Positions 6,616 to 7,543 of a stretch of 7,543 bases of DNA are shown piece after piece. The notes beneath the pieces were generated by a model, which was not told the origin of the DNA, made no database searches, and was given only the letters and a program-made list of their open reading frames with translations. The translations under genes and the position numbers were made by a program. Numbering within the stretch: the stretch's first letter is position 1; each line of letters begins with the position of its first letter. Source of the stretch: Flavobacteriales bacterium (lineage in GTDB: Bacteria; Bacteroidota; Bacteroidia; Flavobacteriales; UA16); contig JABISU010000156.1 of assembly GCA_018700255.1 (NCBI GenBank), positions 1 to 7,543 on the forward strand, given 5' to 3'.

Positions 6616-7543
6616 CTACTGAATATCAAATCTCCCTGACATAGGAGCTATACGTTGTCCCGAAAGTTTAAAGAAATAAGCCCCTGAAGTAAGATCTCCT
6701 TTGATAATTTCATGTTGAGTCCCTCTTACATTTTCTTCTCGCACAACTCTACCTAGAGCGTCAACAATTTGAAGGTGTAGCTCATCTCTCATAGGATTGG
6801 AGAATGAAAGGGTTGCTGAGGAATTCATCGGGTTAGGCATAATACTCACAACACCTTGATCCATGTTCTCAAGCTCAACAGCACCTACACATCCATCTAT
6901 AATATCAATAAGTGTATTTTGGTAAAACGAGTTTACAACGTCTTCGCAGTGAAGCAGACAAACATCTTCTTCTACATTCAACCAGTATAGACGTAAAAAT
7001 GGAGTCCACTCATAAAACTTCAACATGCTTTCTCCTTCATAGCTTAGTCCTATAACTTCTGAACCGCCAGGTACGAACGATGGCGTAATAGGGTAATTCA
7101 CTACGTCGGCAAGTGAAATTGCTTGAGAAATTTCAATTCCTGAGAACTCGAGTTGATAACCTACTATTCTGTTATTCGGGTTCAAAACATGAACATCTAA
7201 GAAACCTTGATCCCAGTTTATATCACCAATTTTAAAATGAGTTGTGTCGAAAATATTTGTAATTTCAGTCACAGGGAAGCTACACTTATCGTGGAATCCA
7301 GAGCTGTCTGGATGCTCGTGAGCTACGTTCCAGTATTGGCAACGCGACATTAAAGCTGCGTCTGTAACAGTGATATTATCATCTTGGTCTATATCTGTAC
7401 AAGGAAGAGCATCGATGTCATTTCCGAGGATCCTTTCTACATATGAAACCGCATCTGTGTACTCTTGTGCTCCATTGTAATCTAAGTCTCCTACAAGTGC
7501 TCCACCGTTACAATCTCCATTACAATCTTCTATAGCTTGACCA
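6616..7543 (-). CDS. Secreted dockerin / cohesin-like protein with type A T9SS sorting domain (N-terminus outside window)
   Basis: The frame is open from the right edge to the TAG at 6616-6618, giving 308 visible residues. The first in-window Met (7348-7350) lies just after the dockerin and is not the start. Visible residues 6-14 are a Cys/Gly linker (DCNGDCNGG). Residues 17-70 form a dockerin-type pair of calcium loops: DLDYNGAQEYTD (19-30) and DIDQDDNITVTD (50-61), each with acidic or Asn ligands at loop positions 1, 3, 5 and 12. Residues about 100-218 resemble a cohesin-like beta-sandwich (LDVHVLN, VGYQLEFSGIEIS, VIGLSYEG, FLRLYWLNV). Residues 231-308 are a type A Por sorting domain (SIMPNPMNSSATLSFS, IVDALGRVVREENV, LTSGAYFFKLSG), which directs export by T9SS and cell-surface attachment. 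Cysteines at visible positions 68, 87, 195, 199 and 218 could form disulfides. Any catalytic or adhesive N-terminal domain is off the window, so the overall function is unknown. It is the upstream gene of the CotH-protein pair. The cohesin-like call is the weakest domain assignment. Confidence 0.88.
   Translation of the reverse strand, partial: GQAIEDCNGDCNGGALVGDLDYNGAQEYTDAVSYVERILGNDIDALPCTDIDQDDNITVTDAALMSRCQYWNVAHEHPDSSGFHDKCSFPVTEITNIFDTTHFKIGDINWDQGFLDVHVLNPNNRIVGYQLEFSGIEISQAISLADVVNYPITPSFVPGGSEVIGLSYEGESMLKFYEWTPFLRLYWLNVEEDVCLLHCEDVVNSFYQNTLIDIIDGCVGAVELENMDQGVVSIMPNPMNSSATLSFSNPMRDELHLQIVDALGRVVREENVRGTQHEIIKGDLTSGAYFFKLSGQRIAPMSGRFDIQ

Noticed and set aside
6616..7350. A complete 244-residue gene starting at the Met at 7350
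   Set aside because: The frame stays open to the right edge and encodes a clear dockerin pair upstream; the protein would also lack a signal peptide although it ends in a T9SS sorting domain.
1..7543. CRISPR array, insertion sequence, tRNA or rRNA
   Set aside because: No spaced direct repeats, transposase, terminal inverted repeats or RNA-gene-like segment was seen; almost every base is accounted for by four coding regions.

Overview
The window looks like chromosomal DNA of a Bacteroidota bacterium, most likely a marine or environmental member of the Flavobacteriales. The evidence is two neighbouring secreted proteins that end in the two classic type IX secretion (T9SS, Por) sorting domains, type A and type B, which are essentially confined to this phylum. 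Also consistent are the lack of Shine-Dalgarno sequences before the starts and short AT-rich gaps between genes. The genus cannot be fixed from the sequence alone.

Layout. Positions 1-3085 (+) hold nearly all of a fused isobutyryl-CoA mutase, IcmF. Its N-terminal B12-binding domain is cut by the left edge, so the first in-window ATG (98) is an internal methionine. Fifteen bases after its stop, and in the same frame, lies a small four-helix inner-membrane protein of unknown function (3101-3547, +). A 17-base perfect palindrome sits on the icmF stop codon and the gap. The right half is read from the minus strand. The first gene in transcription order is cut by the right edge (6616-7543). It encodes the C-terminal 308 residues of a secreted protein with a dockerin-type calcium-binding pair, a cohesin-like beta-sandwich and a type A sorting domain. 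Thirty-seven bases further on is a complete 1015-residue secreted protein (3531-6578) built from a signal peptide, lamin-tail domain, chitobiase-like domain, CotH-type kinase domain, three InlB-like repeats and a type B (CHU_C) sorting domain. The two transcription units converge and overlap tail to tail by 17 bp.

How the genes work together. The plus-strand unit is intracellular metabolism: interconversion of isobutyryl-CoA and n-butyryl-CoA with a built-in G-protein chaperone, linked to branched-chain amino acid or fatty acid carbon. The minus-strand unit produces two proteins exported across both membranes and probably attached at the cell surface or released. No functional link between the two units is visible. 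No RNA gene, mobile element, CRISPR array or clear intrinsic terminator was found. The most interesting element is the pair of T9SS cargos, one with a dockerin next to a cohesin-like domain and one with an apparently intact CotH kinase site. No stronger candidate for a new system is supported.
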